A stretch of DNA of 64,000 bases from Altericroceibacterium xinjiangense (lineage in GTDB: Bacteria; Pseudomonadota; Alphaproteobacteria; Sphingomonadales; Sphingomonadaceae): positions 62,001 through 126,000 of the forward strand of contig NZ_RSEK01000002.1 in assembly GCF_003958635.1 (NCBI RefSeq), given 5' to 3'. The notes below the pieces were generated by a model. That model was not told where the DNA came from, ran no database searches, and saw nothing but the letters and a program-made list of their open reading frames with translations. Position numbers and translations under genes: made by a program. Of this stretch, positions 33,733-43,543 are shown one piece after another (positions within the stretch are counted from its first letter, which is position 1; each line of letters starts with the position of its first letter).

Positions 33733-34731
33733 ATGACAACCCCGGTCCTGCACTCGGCCCCGCGCTATGCTTCTCACGAGGGCATGCGCGAGGGGATTTC
33801 CGCCGCGCTTGGCGCGATGCTGCTCGACTCGCGGGAGCAGAACGGAGAGCTGCTGTTCACCGTCCGGCGCGAAGCGATCGAGGACGCGCTGCGCCTTTTG
33901 CGCGACCAGTTCCAGTACCAGCAGCTGATGGACATTGCCGGCGTCGACTACCCGTCGCGGCTGGAACGGTTCGAAGTCGTGTACATGCTGCTCTCGGTAA
34001 CGAGGAACCACCGGATCATCGTCAAGGTTTCGACCGACGAGACGAGCCCCGTACCGACGGTGACCACGCTGTGGCCGAACGCCGGCTGGCTGGAGCGGGA
34101 AACCTACGACATGTACGGCGTGCTGTTCGACGGCAATCTCGACTTGCGGCGCATCCTGACCGACTACGGCTTCGAAGGGCATCCGTTCCGCAAGGACTTC
34201 CCGCTGACCGGCTACCAGGAACTGCGCTATTCCGAAGAGCAGAAGCGCGTGGTCTATGAGCCGGTCGAGCTGCCGCAGGACTTGCGCAACTTCGATTTCC
34301 TGAGCCCTTGGGAAGGTGCGGACTACCCGCTGGCCGGCGATGAGAAAGCTTCGCCCGTGCCCCCCGCGCCGCATGCCCAGCCGGTGCCGGAGAAGGGCGG
34401 CGTCGTCGACACCAAGAACCCGGTGACCCGCGGCGCGCCCACCGTCGACGTACCGCAGACGACCGACAGCCCGAAGGAAACCGGCGCCGGTGCGAAGACC
34501 GACGACAAGGCCGCCGATCACGTAGCCCCCGGACGGGTTTCCAAGGGTACGGTTTCCGGGCAGGGCGACGCGAACCCCGATCCGGTGGAAACCGACATCG
34601 ATGCCCCCGGCGCGCCGGAAGCTACGGAGAGCCGTCCCGGCCGCGATGCGGACGACGATGTCGACCGCGACAACAAGCCTGAAAGCGGCACCGGCAAGCC
34701 CGGCCGTTCGGGTGAAGGAGAAGGCGCATGA
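33733..34731 (+). CDS. nuoC: NADH-quinone oxidoreductase subunit C with long disordered tail
   Basis: 332 residues from ATG 33733; a longer frame to 33682 overlaps nuoB. The conserved part (about 1-205) has the 30-kDa subunit signature [46 protein letters not shown]. Normal NuoC proteins end near there. This one continues for about 127 residues of Asp/Glu/Pro/Gly/Lys-rich, low-complexity sequence with no predicted fold. The frame stays open and closes with the ATGA overlap to nuoD, so it is not a frameshift artefact. The tail's role is unknown. Confidence 0.95.
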   Translation: MTTPVLHSAPRYASHEGMREGISAALGAMLLDSREQNGELLFTVRREAIEDALRLLRDQFQYQQLMDIAGVDYPSRLERFEVVYMLLSVTRNHRIIVKVSTDETSPVPTVTTLWPNAGWLERETYDMYGVLFDGNLDLRRILTDYGFEGHPFRKDFPLTGYQELRYSEEQKRVVYEPVELPQDLRNFDFLSPWEGADYPLAGDEKASPVPPAPHAQPVPEKGGVVDTKNPVTRGAPTVDVPQTTDSPKETGAGAKTDDKAADHVAPGRVSKGTVSGQGDANPDPVETDIDAPGAPEATESRPGRDADDDVDRDNKPESGTGKPGRSGEGEGA

Positions 34732-35945
34732 GCGTCAACCTGACCATCGACCAGGGCGGCGCCCCGCTCGGCGAGGGCATCCAGAGCTACACGCTCAATT
34801 TCGGTCCGCAGCATCCCGCGGCGCACGGCGTGCTGCGCATGGTGATGGAGCTTGACGGTGAGGTGATCGAGCGGATCGATCCCCACGTCGGCCTCCTTCA
34901 TCGCGGCACGGAAAAGCTGATCGAGTACAAGACCTACCTCCAGGCGCTGCCGTACTTCGACCGCCTCGATTACGTCAGCCCGATGTGCATGGAGCACACC
35001 TGGGTGCTGGCGATCGAGAAGCTGCTCAATCTCGAAGTGCCGATCCGCGCGCAGTACCTGCGGGTGCTGTTCGCGGAACTGACCCGGATCAAGAACCACC
35101 TGCTCAACATCGGCAGCCACGTGATGGACGTCGGCGCGATGACGCCGAACCTGTGGCTGTTCGAATTGCGCGAAGACCTAATGAACTTCTACGAACGGGC
35201 CTCGGGTGCGCGGATGCACGCCGCGTGGTTCCGCCCGGGCGGGGTGCACCAGGACGTGCCGCTCAAGCTGCTGGCCGACATCTCCGACTGGCTAGACACT
35301 CGTTTGCCGACGCTGTTCGAAGACGCGATGAGCCTGGTGGTCGACAACCGCATCTTCAAGCAGCGCAACGTCGACATCGCCATCGTCAGCAAGGAAGACG
35401 CGCTGGCCTGGGGCTTTTCCGGGCCGATGATCCGCGCGGCCGGCATTCCGTGGGACCTGCGCAAGAGCCAGCCCTACGATGTCTATGACCGGATGGACTT
35501 CGAAGTGCCGATCGGCACCAACAGCGACTGCTATGACCGGATGATGATCCGGGTCGAGGAAGTGCGCCAGTCCGCAAGGATCATGAAGCAGTGCCTGGCG
35601 GAAATGCCGGAAGGGCCGATTGCATCCGACGACCGCAAGATCGCGCCGCCGAAGCGGGGTGAAATGAAGCAGTCGATGGAAGCGATGATCCATCACTTCA
35701 AGCTCTACACCGAAGGCTTCCACGTTCCGGCCGGCGAATGCTACGTGGCGACCGAAAGCCCGAAGGGCGAATTCGGCGTCTATGTGGTCAGCGACGGCAC
35801 CAACAAGCCGTATCGCTGCAAGATCCGCCCGACGGCCTTCAGCCATCTGCAAGCAATGGATTTCATGAGCAAGGGCCACATGCTGCCGGATGCCACCGCC
35901 ATTCTCGGCGCGATCGACCTTGTCCTTGGGGAGTGCGACCGGTGA
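34728..35945 (+). CDS. nuoD: NADH-quinone oxidoreductase subunit D
   Basis: 405 residues. 49-kDa subunit, related to the large subunit of NiFe hydrogenases but without the metal ligands: [46 protein letters not shown], and the quinone-site region with H and Y ([21 protein letters not shown]). Ends with [39 protein letters not shown]. It forms the quinone cavity with NuoB. It overlaps nuoC by 4 nt and the following small gene by 4 nt. Confidence 0.97.
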   Translation: MSVNLTIDQGGAPLGEGIQSYTLNFGPQHPAAHGVLRMVMELDGEVIERIDPHVGLLHRGTEKLIEYKTYLQALPYFDRLDYVSPMCMEHTWVLAIEKLLNLEVPIRAQYLRVLFAELTRIKNHLLNIGSHVMDVGAMTPNLWLFELREDLMNFYERASGARMHAAWFRPGGVHQDVPLKLLADISDWLDTRLPTLFEDAMSLVVDNRIFKQRNVDIAIVSKEDALAWGFSGPMIRAAGIPWDLRKSQPYDVYDRMDFEVPIGTNSDCYDRMMIRVEEVRQSARIMKQCLAEMPEGPIASDDRKIAPPKRGEMKQSMEAMIHHFKLYTEGFHVPAGECYVATESPKGEFGVYVVSDGTNKPYRCKIRPTAFSHLQAMDFMSKGHMLPDATAILGAIDLVLGECDR

Positions 35946-36139
35946 GGTCCAGTATCGACATGATGCGGGTGTGGGCCGCGGCGACCGGATTGATCCTGAT
36001 CGCGTGGTTCGTGGTGCAGATGGTTTCCGGCCAGTCGGTTTCCGAGATGCTCCCGATGCTGATCGCCGCGATCCTCGGGTTCGAGCTGACGCTGCTCGGC
36101 CAGGATGCATGGCGCAAGCGGGAGCAGCGCCGTGGCTGA
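35942..36139 (+). CDS. small two-helix membrane protein inside the nuo operon
   Basis: 65 residues, starting at GTG 35942 (GTGA overlap with nuoD); ATG 35960 or 35963 would shorten it slightly. Two hydrophobic helices, about 10-26 ([16 protein letters not shown]) and 34-52 ([19 protein letters not shown]), followed by a basic end [12 protein letters not shown] recognise no family. It is not one of the 14 core complex I subunits. Its 3' end overlaps nuoE by 8 nt, so it is very likely translated. A role as complex I accessory or assembly factor is possible from position only. Confidence 0.7.
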   Translation: MRSSIDMMRVWAAATGLILIAWFVVQMVSGQSVSEMLPMLIAAILGFELTLLGQDAWRKREQRRG

Positions 36140-36803
36140 GCGGGCAATCGCACAAGACACCCCCGAACTGCGCGCGCGGTGGGGCAACTTCGCCTGGAGC
36201 GCAGAGAACGTGGCCAAGGCGAAGGAAATCGTCGGGCGCTACCCGGAAGGGCGATCCCGTTCGGCGGTGATGCCGCTGCTGTTCCTGGCGCAGTACCAGG
36301 TCGGCGCGGAAACCAACACGCAAGGCTGGCTGCCGATCCCGGTGATGGAGTTCATCGCCGACTATCTCGGCATGCCGGTGATCCGGGTGCTGGAGGTCGC
36401 GACCTTCTACACCATGTACAACCTTGCCCCGGTCGGGCGCTATCACGTGCAGGTCTGCGGAACGACGCCGTGCATGCTGCGCGGGTCGGACGACCTGATC
36501 GAGGCGTGCTACCGCCGCGGTATGCGCAAGGGGCACACGTCCCCGGACGGCTTGTGGACTTTCACCGAGGTGGAATGCATGGGCAACTGCGCCAGCGCGC
36601 CGATGGTCCAGATCAACGACGACAACTACGAGGATCTGACCGTCGAACGGCTCGATCACATCCTCAATGAACTTGTCGCCGGACGGCAGCCGAAGACCGG
36701 AACGCAGGAGCCGGGCCGCCATACGGTGGAGCCGATCGGCGGACCGACCACGCTGACCGACATGGTTTCCGACAACCACGATTATCGGGGCGAATGGGGA
36801 TGA
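36132..36803 (+). CDS. nuoE: NADH-quinone oxidoreductase subunit E
   Basis: 223 residues from GTG 36132. Thioredoxin-like [2Fe-2S] protein (24 kDa subunit): ligands in [15 protein letters not shown] and [16 protein letters not shown]. The conserved [31 protein letters not shown] helical region is present. A polar C-terminal tail of about 45 residues follows. It lies in the NADH-oxidising module with NuoF. It overlaps the small gene before it by 8 nt and the 46-residue gene after it by 4 nt. Confidence 0.96.
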   Translation: MAERAIAQDTPELRARWGNFAWSAENVAKAKEIVGRYPEGRSRSAVMPLLFLAQYQVGAETNTQGWLPIPVMEFIADYLGMPVIRVLEVATFYTMYNLAPVGRYHVQVCGTTPCMLRGSDDLIEACYRRGMRKGHTSPDGLWTFTEVECMGNCASAPMVQINDDNYEDLTVERLDHILNELVAGRQPKTGTQEPGRHTVEPIGGPTTLTDMVSDNHDYRGEWG

Positions 36804-36940
36804 ACACTGTTGTCTTCCTGCTCGTGGCGCTGGTCGCCATCTTCCTCGCGTGGAAGTTGCTGGCCGGCATCGTCAAGACCGTGGCCCTGGCGGCGATCCT
36901 GATCATCGCGGCGATCGTCGTATTCGGAGTGCTCAGCTGA
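36800..36940 (+). CDS. 46-residue membrane peptide between nuoE and nuoF
   Basis: ATG at 36800 overlaps the nuoE stop (ATGA), and its own TGA at 36938-36940 shares a base with the nuoF ATG at 36940. The peptide begins [20 protein letters not shown] and is almost entirely hydrophobic, with a short polar hinge (KLLAGIVKT) between two possible helices and ending FGVLS. Its perfect fit between two coupled genes is the evidence that it is coding; there is no homology I can name. It may be an accessory membrane peptide of complex I or just a coupling ORF. Confidence 0.6.
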   Translation: MNTVVFLLVALVAIFLAWKLLAGIVKTVALAAILIIAAIVVFGVLS

Positions 36941-38232
36941 TGCTCGCTGACAAGGACCGCATCTTTACCAATCTCTACGGCTTCCAGGACTGGAGGCTCG
37001 ATGCCGCACGCAAGCGGGGGGACTGGGATGAAACCAAGGCTCTGATCGCCCGCGGACAGGACGCGATCATCGACGAGATCAAGGCGTCGGGTCTACGCGG
37101 GCGCGGCGGAGCAGGCTTCCCCACCGGCATGAAGTGGTCCTTCATGCCCAAGGAGAGCAAGGACGGTCGTCCCAGCTTCCTGGTGATCAACGCCGACGAA
37201 TCCGAACCCGGATCCTGCAAGGACCGCGAGATCATCCGGCACGATCCGCACAAGCTCGTCGAAGGCGCGCTGGTCGCAGGCTTCGCGATGCGGGCGCGCG
37301 CCGCCTATATCTACATCCGCGGCGAATACATCCGCGAGGCCGAAACCCTGTTTTCTGCCGTGCAGGAAGCCTACGACGCCGGGCTGCTGGGCAAGAACGC
37401 CGCCGGGTCGGGCTATGACTTTGACGTCTTCGTCCATCGCGGCGCCGGCGCATATATCTGCGGTGAAGAAACCGCGATGATCGAAAGCCTGGAAGGCAAG
37501 AAGGGCCAGCCGCGCCTGAAGCCGCCGTTCCCGGCCGGCGCAGGCCTCTATGGCTGCCCGACCACCGTCAACAACGTGGAATCGATCGCGGTCGTGCCGA
37601 CGATCCTGCGGCGCGGCGCCGCCTGGTTCTCCAGCTTCGGACGGGAGAACAACAAGGGTACCAAGCTGTTCCAGATTTCCGGCCATGTCGAACGGCCCTG
37701 CGTCGTCGAAGACGCGATGGGCGTGCCGTTCCGTGAACTGATCGAGAAGCACTGCGGCGGAATTCGCGGCGGATGGGACAACCTGCTGGCCGTGATCCCG
37801 GGGGGGTCATCGGTCCCGCTGGTTCCGGCCGAACAGATCATCGACGCTCCGATGGACTTCGACGGGCTGAAGGAAGTCGGTTCCGGCCTCGGCACCGCCG
37901 CGATCATCGTGATGGACAAGTCGACCGACATCGTCCGGGCGATCAGCCGCATCTCGTATTTCTACAAGCACGAAAGCTGCGGCCAGTGCACTCCGTGCCG
38001 CGAAGGCACCGGCTGGATGTGGCGCATGATGGAGCGCTTGCGCGTAGGCGAGGCGCTGCCGGAAGAGATCGACATGCTGTACGAAGTGACCAAGCAGGTC
38101 GAAGGCCACACCATCTGCGCGCTTGGCGACGCCGCCGCGTGGCCGATTCAGGGCCTGATCCGTCATTTCCGCCCGGAACTGGAACGCCGCATTTCGGAAC
38201 GCCAGACGGGATTGCAGGAGGCCGCAGAGTGA
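36940..38232 (+). CDS. nuoF: NADH-quinone oxidoreductase subunit F
   Basis: 430 residues from ATG 36940; an upstream frame to 36850 is a different reading frame over the small peptide. FMN/NADH-binding 51-kDa subunit: [20 protein letters not shown] (NADH site), [37 protein letters not shown] (FMN site) and N3 cluster ligands in [16 protein letters not shown] plus TICALGD. It takes electrons from NADH at the tip of the peripheral arm. It overlaps the next gene by 4 nt. Confidence 0.97.
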   Translation: MLADKDRIFTNLYGFQDWRLDAARKRGDWDETKALIARGQDAIIDEIKASGLRGRGGAGFPTGMKWSFMPKESKDGRPSFLVINADESEPGSCKDREIIRHDPHKLVEGALVAGFAMRARAAYIYIRGEYIREAETLFSAVQEAYDAGLLGKNAAGSGYDFDVFVHRGAGAYICGEETAMIESLEGKKGQPRLKPPFPAGAGLYGCPTTVNNVESIAVVPTILRRGAAWFSSFGRENNKGTKLFQISGHVERPCVVEDAMGVPFRELIEKHCGGIRGGWDNLLAVIPGGSSVPLVPAEQIIDAPMDFDGLKEVGSGLGTAAIIVMDKSTDIVRAISRISYFYKHESCGQCTPCREGTGWMWRMMERLRVGEALPEEIDMLYEVTKQVEGHTICALGDAAAWPIQGLIRHFRPELERRISERQTGLQEAAE

Positions 38233-38960
38233 GGAGCCTCGCAGGTTCCATCGTGACGGGGGCGCTGTTTTCGTCTGCTGCGCTTGCCTGCGCCACCGCG
38301 CCTGCGGCGGCGCAGGACACAGCGACGGGGTCGCGGGTCAACCCGGGGCGCCAGGCGACCGCCAATTCTGCGACTGCCGAACGTCCTGCGCTGCTCTATC
38401 GCGTGATCGGTTGCGCGGTGCACAAGCGTCAGGACAAGGCCGAGGCGTTTCTCCGGGCCCTCGATCCGGAGCAGGCCGAATACGAAGTAAACGTCCTTCT
38501 CAAACCGCGGGAGTGCCACTTCGGCACACTGGCCGACGCGCGCGAAACTCAGATCGAGTACACCGCCAGCACAAGCCTCATCCGCGGGATGACGGCAGAG
38601 GTCCTGCTCAAGAAAAGTCAGCGGGACGATGCGCTGCAGCCGATGGAGCTTCAACTCCATTACCCGCGCGAATGGCATGCGCTGACCACGCGGGACAAGG
38701 CGGTGGACGAGATGGCGACATGCGTCGCCGACAGCAATCCGCAAAGCATCGAAGCGGTCTTGCAGACAGCGCCCGGCGGTCCGGAAGAGCGTACATCGAT
38801 CCAGGCGCTCGCCCCTTGGCTAGGCGTCTGCCTGCAATCGGGGTATGAGCTTGACGGGCAGCCACTTGGTTTGCGAAGCGCACTTGCCGAGGCACTCTAC
38901 TACCGCACATTTCACCCCGAACCGGCCGCCACTGCGGACCGGACGGAAGCGAGCAAATAA
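38229..38960 (+). CDS. secreted protein of unknown function embedded between nuoF and nuoG
   Basis: 243 residues from GTG 38229 (overlap with the nuoF stop). N-terminal signal peptide ([27 protein letters not shown]), so the mature protein is periplasmic. The mature part has four Cys (in GCAVHK, RECHFG, ATCVAD and GVCLQS), allowing two disulfides, and is otherwise mixed alpha/beta with no domain I recognise. The end shares one base with the nuoG start. Complex I faces the cytoplasm, so a periplasmic protein in the middle of its operon is unexpected. Confidence 0.75.
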   Translation: MRSLAGSIVTGALFSSAALACATAPAAAQDTATGSRVNPGRQATANSATAERPALLYRVIGCAVHKRQDKAEAFLRALDPEQAEYEVNVLLKPRECHFGTLADARETQIEYTASTSLIRGMTAEVLLKKSQRDDALQPMELQLHYPREWHALTTRDKAVDEMATCVADSNPQSIEAVLQTAPGGPEERTSIQALAPWLGVCLQSGYELDGQPLGLRSALAEALYYRTFHPEPAATADRTEASK

Positions 38961-40966
38961 TGCCCAAAGTCACCGTAGACGGTCAGGAAATCGAAGTCCC
39001 CAACGGGGCAACCGTGCTGCAGGCGTGCGAGCTTGCCGGCAAGGAAATCCCGCGCTTCTGCTATCATGAGCGGCTGTCGATTGCCGGCAACTGCCGCATG
39101 TGCCTGGTGGAAGTGAAGCCGGGACCGCCCAAGCCGCAGGCCTCCTGTGCGCTGCCCGCCACCGAAGGCCAGGAAATCCGCACCGACAGCGAAATGGTCA
39201 AGAAGGCGCGGGAAGGGGTGCTGGAGTTCCTCCTCATCAACCACCCGCTCGACTGCCCGATCTGCGATCAGGGCGGCGAATGCGACTTGCAGGACCAGAC
39301 CCTGTTCTACGGCCGCGGCGCCTCGCGCTACCATGAGAACAAGCGCGCGGTGACCGAGAAGTACATGGGCCCGCTGATCAAGACGATCATGACCCGCTGC
39401 ATCCACTGCACCCGCTGCGTGCGCTTCTCCGAAGAAATCGCCGGCGTGGACGAAATCGGCGCGCTCTATCGCGGCGAGGACATGCAGATCACGACCTACC
39501 TCGAACAAGCCGCCAGCCACGAACTGTCCGCCAACGTGATCGACTTGTGCCCGGTCGGCGCGCTGACCAGCCGTCCGTTCTCGTTTGAGGCGCGTCCGTG
39601 GGAGCTGAAGAAGACGCTGTCGATCGACGTGTCCGATGCGACGGGCGCCAACATCCGGGTCGACAGCCGCGGGCGCGAAGTGCTGCGCATCCTGCCGCGC
39701 AACAACGATGACGTGAACGAGGAATGGATTTCCGACAAGGGCCGCTTCCAGGCTGACGGGCTGATCCGCAGGCGGCTGGATCGGGTGTGGATCCGCCGCG
39801 GCGGCAAGCTCGAAGCCGCGCTGTGGGACGATGCCTTTGCGATGATTGCGGGCGTGAACGCGGGCAGCAGCGTGGCTGCGCTTGCGGGCGACCTGCTCGA
39901 CTGCGAAACGATGTTCGCGGCGAAGAAGCTGCTTGGCGCGCTCGGTTCCAACCTGATCGAAAGCCGCCAGACCGGCATGGCTTACGACGTTTCGAACCTC
40001 GCGGGCGTGAACTTCAACACCTCGCTGGCCGAAATCGAGAACGCCGATACGATCCTGATCGTCGGCAGCCATGTCCGCTGGGAAGCGCCGCTGCTCAACG
40101 TCCGTCTGCGCAAGGCGGTCAAGCGCGGGGCCAAGGTGTTCATCGTCGGCCCGCAGTGGGATCCGACGTATGCCGCCGAGTTCCTAGGCGAGGACGCAGG
40201 CGTGTTCCACGACTTGCCGAGCCACGTGACCGAAGCCTTCGGGCAAGCGGAGCGTCCGGCGGTGATCGTTGGGGCGGGCGGGTTGGTGGCCGGCGCGCTT
40301 GGCCCGGCACTCGCGTTCGCGCAGCAGCATAACTTGGTCAGGGACGGCTGGAACGGCTTCAATGTCGTCCACACGGCTGCCGCCCGCATGGGCGCGCTGA
40401 TGCTCGGCTTTGCGCAAAAGGGCGGCATGGCCGACATCGTCGCGGCCCAGCCGAAGCTGGTGCTTTCGCTCGGCGCGGACGAAGTCGACTACAGCCAGTT
40501 CCCGGGCGCGCTGAAGGTCTATATCGGCCATCACGGTGACAAGGGCGCGCACGCGGCGGACATCATCCTGCCTGCCTCCGCCTTCACCGAAAAAGCCGGG
40601 ACTTACGTCAATACCGAAGGCCGGGTGCAGTTTTCCGACAAGGCTGTGTTCGCACCCGGAGACGCTCGGGAAGACTGGACGATCCTGCGCGCGCTGGCCG
40701 ATACGCTCGGCGTCTCGATCGGGTTCGACAGCTTTGATCAGCTGCGGGCCACCATGATCGCTGAAGTTCCTGCTCTCGGGCAGGAAGGGCTCGCCCATTA
40801 CGGCGCGCTGCCGCTGGCGCCGCGAGGAGCACGGGCAACGGGCGCGATCGCTTATCCGATCAAGGACTTCTATCTGACCAACCCGATCGCACGGGCCAGC
40901 GAGACACTGCAGCGCTGCTCGGCCGAATTGCTTCACGGGCAGGATTTCGCGGAGGCAGCGGAGTGA
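38960..40966 (+). CDS. nuoG: NADH-quinone oxidoreductase subunit G
   Basis: 668 residues. N-terminal [2Fe-2S] ferredoxin domain ([21 protein letters not shown]...ASCALP), His-ligated cluster N5 region ([19 protein letters not shown]), [4Fe-4S] N4 ligands [13 protein letters not shown] with CPVGALTS, then a molybdopterin-oxidoreductase-like domain without cofactor. Length fits the alphaproteobacterial form, like mitochondrial NDUFS1 (75 kDa). It carries electrons along the peripheral arm. It is coupled to nuoH by 4 nt. Confidence 0.97.
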   Translation: MPKVTVDGQEIEVPNGATVLQACELAGKEIPRFCYHERLSIAGNCRMCLVEVKPGPPKPQASCALPATEGQEIRTDSEMVKKAREGVLEFLLINHPLDCPICDQGGECDLQDQTLFYGRGASRYHENKRAVTEKYMGPLIKTIMTRCIHCTRCVRFSEEIAGVDEIGALYRGEDMQITTYLEQAASHELSANVIDLCPVGALTSRPFSFEARPWELKKTLSIDVSDATGANIRVDSRGREVLRILPRNNDDVNEEWISDKGRFQADGLIRRRLDRVWIRRGGKLEAALWDDAFAMIAGVNAGSSVAALAGDLLDCETMFAAKKLLGALGSNLIESRQTGMAYDVSNLAGVNFNTSLAEIENADTILIVGSHVRWEAPLLNVRLRKAVKRGAKVFIVGPQWDPTYAAEFLGEDAGVFHDLPSHVTEAFGQAERPAVIVGAGGLVAGALGPALAFAQQHNLVRDGWNGFNVVHTAAARMGALMLGFAQKGGMADIVAAQPKLVLSLGADEVDYSQFPGALKVYIGHHGDKGAHAADIILPASAFTEKAGTYVNTEGRVQFSDKAVFAPGDAREDWTILRALADTLGVSIGFDSFDQLRATMIAEVPALGQEGLAHYGALPLAPRGARATGAIAYPIKDFYLTNPIARASETLQRCSAELLHGQDFAEAAE

Positions 40967-42009
40967 CCGAGACCTTTGTCTATTGGGGAATGGACCCCGA
41001 CTGGGCCTGGTTCCTTGCGACCGTCGCCGGCATCCTGCTGATCGCGCTGCCGCTGATGCTCGCGGTGGCGATGGTGATCTATGTCGACCGCAAGGTCTGG
41101 GCGGCCATGGCGCTGCGGCGCGGGCCGAACGTGGTCGGGCCGTTCGGCTTGCTGCAAAGCTTTGCTGACGGGCTGAAGGTGTTCCTGCAGGAAACCATCA
41201 TCCCGACCGCGGCGAACAAGGGCTTGTTCCTGATCGCCCCGATCATCACGTTCACCGTCGCGCTGATGGCGTGGGCGGTTATCCCGTTCAATTCAGGCGC
41301 GGTGCTGGCCAACATCAACGTCGGCTTGCTCTACATCTTCGCGATCAGTTCGCTCGGCGTGTACGGCGTGGTCATTTCCGGCTGGGCCTCCAACTCGAAG
41401 TACCCGTTCTTCTCCGCGATGCGCGCTTCGGCGCAGATGATCAGCTACGAAGTCTCCATCGGCTTCATCATCGTTTGCGTGGTGCTGTGGGCGAACAGCT
41501 TCAATCTGAACGCGATCGTTTGGGCGCAGAAAGGCCACATCTTCGGTCTGATCAACGGGTTCGCCTTCAACCCGCTGCTGTTCCCGGTGTGGGTCCTGTT
41601 CCTGATTTCCAGCCTCGCCGAAACCCAGCGCGCCCCGTTCGACCTGACCGAGGCGGAAAGCGAGCTCGTCGCCGGCTACCAGACCGAATATTCGTCGATG
41701 AGCTTTGCCCTGTTCTGGCTCGGCGAATACGCCAACGTGTTGCTGATGTGCGCGCTGAATGCGACGCTGTTCTTCGGCGGCTGGCTGCCGCCGCTCGACA
41801 TCGGGTTCCTTTACCTGGTGCCGGGCTGGATCTGGCTGTTTGCGAAGATATTCTTCTTCTTCTTGGTGTTCAGCTGGATCAAGGCCACTGTCCCGCGCTT
41901 CCGCTATGACCAGCTGATGCGTCTGGGCTGGAAGATTTTCCTGCCGATGAGCCTCATCTTCGTGGTGATCGTCTCCGGCTTCCTGATGTTTACGAGGTAC
42001 GGGGCATGA
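40963..42009 (+). CDS. nuoH: NADH-quinone oxidoreductase subunit H
   Basis: 348 residues, GTG start overlapping the nuoG stop. Eight membrane helices. ND1 signature: [38 protein letters not shown] and [43 protein letters not shown], the acidic loops of the quinone channel and E-channel. It connects quinone chemistry to the proton-pumping arm. It overlaps nuoI by 4 nt. Confidence 0.97.
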   Translation: MTETFVYWGMDPDWAWFLATVAGILLIALPLMLAVAMVIYVDRKVWAAMALRRGPNVVGPFGLLQSFADGLKVFLQETIIPTAANKGLFLIAPIITFTVALMAWAVIPFNSGAVLANINVGLLYIFAISSLGVYGVVISGWASNSKYPFFSAMRASAQMISYEVSIGFIIVCVVLWANSFNLNAIVWAQKGHIFGLINGFAFNPLLFPVWVLFLISSLAETQRAPFDLTEAESELVAGYQTEYSSMSFALFWLGEYANVLLMCALNATLFFGGWLPPLDIGFLYLVPGWIWLFAKIFFFFLVFSWIKATVPRFRYDQLMRLGWKIFLPMSLIFVVIVSGFLMFTRYGA

Positions 42010-42491
42010 ACGTCGCCCAGCTCGTCAAGAGCTTCACTCTCTGGGAATTCGTGAAGGCGCACGCGCTGACTCTGAAGTATTTCTTCAAGCCGAAGGCGAC
42101 GCTCAACTACCCCTACGAAAAGAACGCGATCAGCCCGCGCTTTCGCGGTGAACACGTGCTGCGGCGCTATCCCAACGGGGAAGAACGCTGCATCGCCTGC
42201 AAATTGTGCGAAGCGGTGTGCCCGGCCTGGGCCATCACGATCGAGGCCGAACCGCGGGAGGACGGCAGCCGCCGCACCACCCGTTACGACATCGACATGA
42301 CCAAGTGCATCTACTGCGGCTTCTGCCAGGAAGCTTGTCCGGTGGACGCGATTGTCGAAGGGCCGAACTTCGAATTTTCCACCGAAACCCGGGAAGAGCT
42401 TTTGTACGACAAGGCAAAATTGCTCGCCAACGGGGACAAGTGGGAACGGGCCGTCGCGGCGAACCTTGAAGCGGACGCTCCGTACCGCTAG
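42006..42491 (+). CDS. nuoI: NADH-quinone oxidoreductase subunit I
   Basis: 161 residues. Two [4Fe-4S] ferredoxin motifs: [16 protein letters not shown] and [16 protein letters not shown], ligands of clusters N6a and N6b. The N-terminal part ([18 protein letters not shown]) is the amphipathic anchor of the TYKY subunit. It passes electrons to N2 in NuoB. It is the last gene before a 116-bp gap bearing a palindromic repeat, so transcription or stability may change there. Confidence 0.97.
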   Translation: MNVAQLVKSFTLWEFVKAHALTLKYFFKPKATLNYPYEKNAISPRFRGEHVLRRYPNGEERCIACKLCEAVCPAWAITIEAEPREDGSRRTTRYDIDMTKCIYCGFCQEACPVDAIVEGPNFEFSTETREELLYDKAKLLANGDKWERAVAANLEADAPYR

Positions 42492-42574
42492 GCGGCGCAA
42501 GCTGCGATGATTCACCAGGGCCGTGATCCCGGTGCGGGGATTCGCGACACAAAGTCCGACCAGGAGGCGTGAAA

Positions 42575-42600
42575 TTCCGGGATTTCCCGGAGTGACGGAA
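42575..42600. repeat. REP-like palindrome in the nuoI-nuoJ gap
   Basis: CCGGGA-TT-TCCCGG (42577-42590) inside TTCCGGGATTTCCCGG-AGTGACGGAA. On the minus strand it reads as CGTCACTCCGGGAAATCCCG, matching the general pattern of dispersed extragenic palindromes (GTCATTCCCGC..GCGGGAA). A looser relative may lie near 1580-1620. The other bases of 42492-42607 hold no gene I can support. Confidence 0.5.
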
Positions 42601-42607
42601 ACCAGGC

Positions 42608-43234
42608 ATGATTCAAGCTTTCGCCTTCTATCTTTTCGCCGCGCTGGTGCTCGCCTCGGGCGCGTTCACCATTCTCGCGCGCAATCCGGTGCATTCGGTG
42701 CTCTGGCTGATCCTCGCGTTCTTCAACGCGGCGGGCCTGATGGTGATCGTCGGGGCTGAATTCATCGCGATGCTGCTGGTGATCGTCTACGTCGGTGCGG
42801 TCGCAGTACTGTTCCTGTTCGTGGTCATGATGCTCGACATCGACTTTGCCGAACTGCGCTCCGGCCTCGTTCGCTATTTCCCGCTCGGGCTGGCGATCGC
42901 GGTGGTGCTCGCCGCGGAACTGGTGCTCGGCGTCGGCGCTTACCGCGCCGGTGCGCTGGAGCTGGGGACGCCGGCGGCCGAAACCGCGCCGCTGGTGGGT
43001 GAGGCGAATATCGTCAGCATCGGTGCGCTACTCTACGGCAGGTATCTGTTCCTGTTCGAAAGCGCAGGGATCATCCTGCTGGTGGCGATGATCGGTGCCA
43101 TTGTGCTGACCCAGCGCGAAGCGCGGGCGGATGCCGGGCGCTCACAGCAGAACATTTCCCGCCAAGTCAGCCGCCGTCCCGAGGAAGCGACGGTCAACAC
43201 GCGGCCGGAAGTCGGCCAAGGGGTGCAGCTGTGA
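42608..43234 (+). CDS. nuoJ: NADH-quinone oxidoreductase subunit J
   Basis: 208 residues, five membrane helices. ND6 pattern: [42 protein letters not shown], with the Glu and Tyr of the pi-bulge helix near the E-channel. The polar C-terminal tail (about 45 residues, [17 protein letters not shown]) is longer than in E. coli. It forms part of the link between the quinone site and the antiporter-like subunits. It overlaps nuoK by 4 nt. Confidence 0.95.
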   Translation: MIQAFAFYLFAALVLASGAFTILARNPVHSVLWLILAFFNAAGLMVIVGAEFIAMLLVIVYVGAVAVLFLFVVMMLDIDFAELRSGLVRYFPLGLAIAVVLAAELVLGVGAYRAGALELGTPAAETAPLVGEANIVSIGALLYGRYLFLFESAGIILLVAMIGAIVLTQREARADAGRSQQNISRQVSRRPEEATVNTRPEVGQGVQL

Positions 43235-43536
43235 TTGGTATCGAACACTATATCGTCGTCAGCTCGATCCTGTTCGTGCTCGGCGTTCTGGGGATCTTCC
43301 TCAATCGCAAGAACGTGATCGTCATCCTGATGGCGATCGAACTGATCCTGCTGTCGGTGAACATCAACTTCGTCGCGTTCAGCGCGTTCCTGAACGACCT
43401 TGTCGGCCAGGTGTTCGCCATGTTGGTCCTGACGGTCGCCGCGGGCGAGGCGGCGATCGGGCTGGCCATCCTGGTGATCTATTATCGCAGCCGCGGCACA
43501 ATCGCGGTGGACGATGCAAACCGGATGAAGGGGTAA
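43231..43536 (+). CDS. nuoK: NADH-quinone oxidoreductase subunit K
   Basis: 101 residues, GTG start overlapping nuoJ. Three membrane helices; ND4L pattern [33 protein letters not shown]...[16 protein letters not shown], with the two membrane Glu (in AIELI and AAGEAA) that belong to the central proton path. The length matches the family exactly. It is followed 7 bp later by nuoL. Confidence 0.97.
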   Translation: MIGIEHYIVVSSILFVLGVLGIFLNRKNVIVILMAIELILLSVNINFVAFSAFLNDLVGQVFAMLVLTVAAGEAAIGLAILVIYYRSRGTIAVDDANRMKG

Positions 43537-43543
43537 GCTCCAG

